From contig JAGHSF010000011.1 in NCBI GenBank assembly GCA_018065985.1, positions 1 to 44,305 on the forward strand: 44,305 nt of DNA, given 5' to 3'. Within the stretch, counting starts at the first letter, position 1. Every line of letters starts with the position of its first letter. The notes under the pieces are model-generated. The model was not told the origin of the DNA, ran no database searches, and saw nothing but the letters and a program-made list of their open reading frames with translations. The stretch is from Candidatus Cryptobacteroides choladohippi (lineage in GTDB: Bacteria > Bacteroidota > Bacteroidia > Bacteroidales > UBA932). Positions 44,247 to 44,305 of the stretch are shown here, in pieces. Both the position numbers and the translations under genes were made by a program.

Positions 44247-44278
44247 TTTGAGACCGCGCCGATTTGAAATTATCTTTG
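44247..44278 (+). promoter_or_regulatory. Near-consensus Bacteroidetes promoter facing out of the window
   Basis: TTTG (44247-44250), a 20-base spacer, then TATCTTTG (44271-44278): both elements match the -33/-7 consensus exactly with correct spacing. The gene it drives begins beyond the window. The 100 bases after the zinc-ribbon gene hold nothing else recognisable. Confidence 0.6.
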
Positions 44279-44305
44279 CCAGACTAACGTAGAATGGCAC
44301 ATGCA

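Noticed and set aside
1..44305. CRISPR array, tRNA or rRNA
   Set aside because: No regularly spaced repeats, cloverleaf-like sequences or ribosomal RNA stretches were seen on either strand by eye.

Overview
The window is a chromosomal segment of a Bacteroidales bacterium, probably a gut lineage of moderate G+C. Four things point there: a type III glutamine synthetase, several TAnnTTTG-type -7 promoter boxes, a GH110 alpha-galactosidase beside surface lipoproteins, and stand-alone DapL and TrpB2 genes. The genus cannot be read from this sequence. No rRNA, tRNA or CRISPR array was seen.

Region 1 (1-18803) is an almost gapless plus-strand run: glnN (3' part), gltB, gltD, dapL, carA, carB, guaA, purA, purF, purC, purB. 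Several junctions are ATGA or GTGA overlaps. It joins glutamine synthesis to four glutamine amidotransferases (GltB, CarA, GuaA, PurF). After a 600-base gap holding a gene fragment, a fifth follows (PyrG, 19403-21022). The genes share glutamine as nitrogen carrier more than any one linear pathway.

Region 2 (21066-24757) is a four-gene unit behind its own promoter: PaaK-type aryl-CoA ligase, tandem-ACT protein, TrpB2 and a PaaI-type hotdog thioesterase. It suggests handling of aryl acids and indole or tryptophan.

Region 3 (24870-36407) is a carbohydrate locus without SusC/SusD or a regulator. Plus-strand lipoproteins (a GH-D-like barrel protein and GH110) converge on a minus-strand pair (a secreted protein of unknown function and a Tat-exported Gfo/Idh/MocA oxidoreductase). 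Across a divergent promoter region come a tandem beta-helix protein, a xylose-isomerase-like TIM barrel, a second Gfo/Idh/MocA enzyme and a ThuA lipoprotein. This set fits glycoside cleavage by oxidation and reduction, working beside classical hydrolases.

Region 4 (36469-42107) is housekeeping: murF, a convergent HhH/outer-membrane-barrel-like gene, hpt-adk, and an opposing obgE-PAP2 pair.

Region 5 (42108-44305) is accessory DNA: large inverted repeats, an IS21-family remnant (istB 3' fragment with tandem terminal repeats), a nested stem structure beside a long polypyrimidine tract, a DUF2493/SLOG gene, an A+T-rich zinc-ribbon gene, and a near-consensus promoter pointing out of the window.
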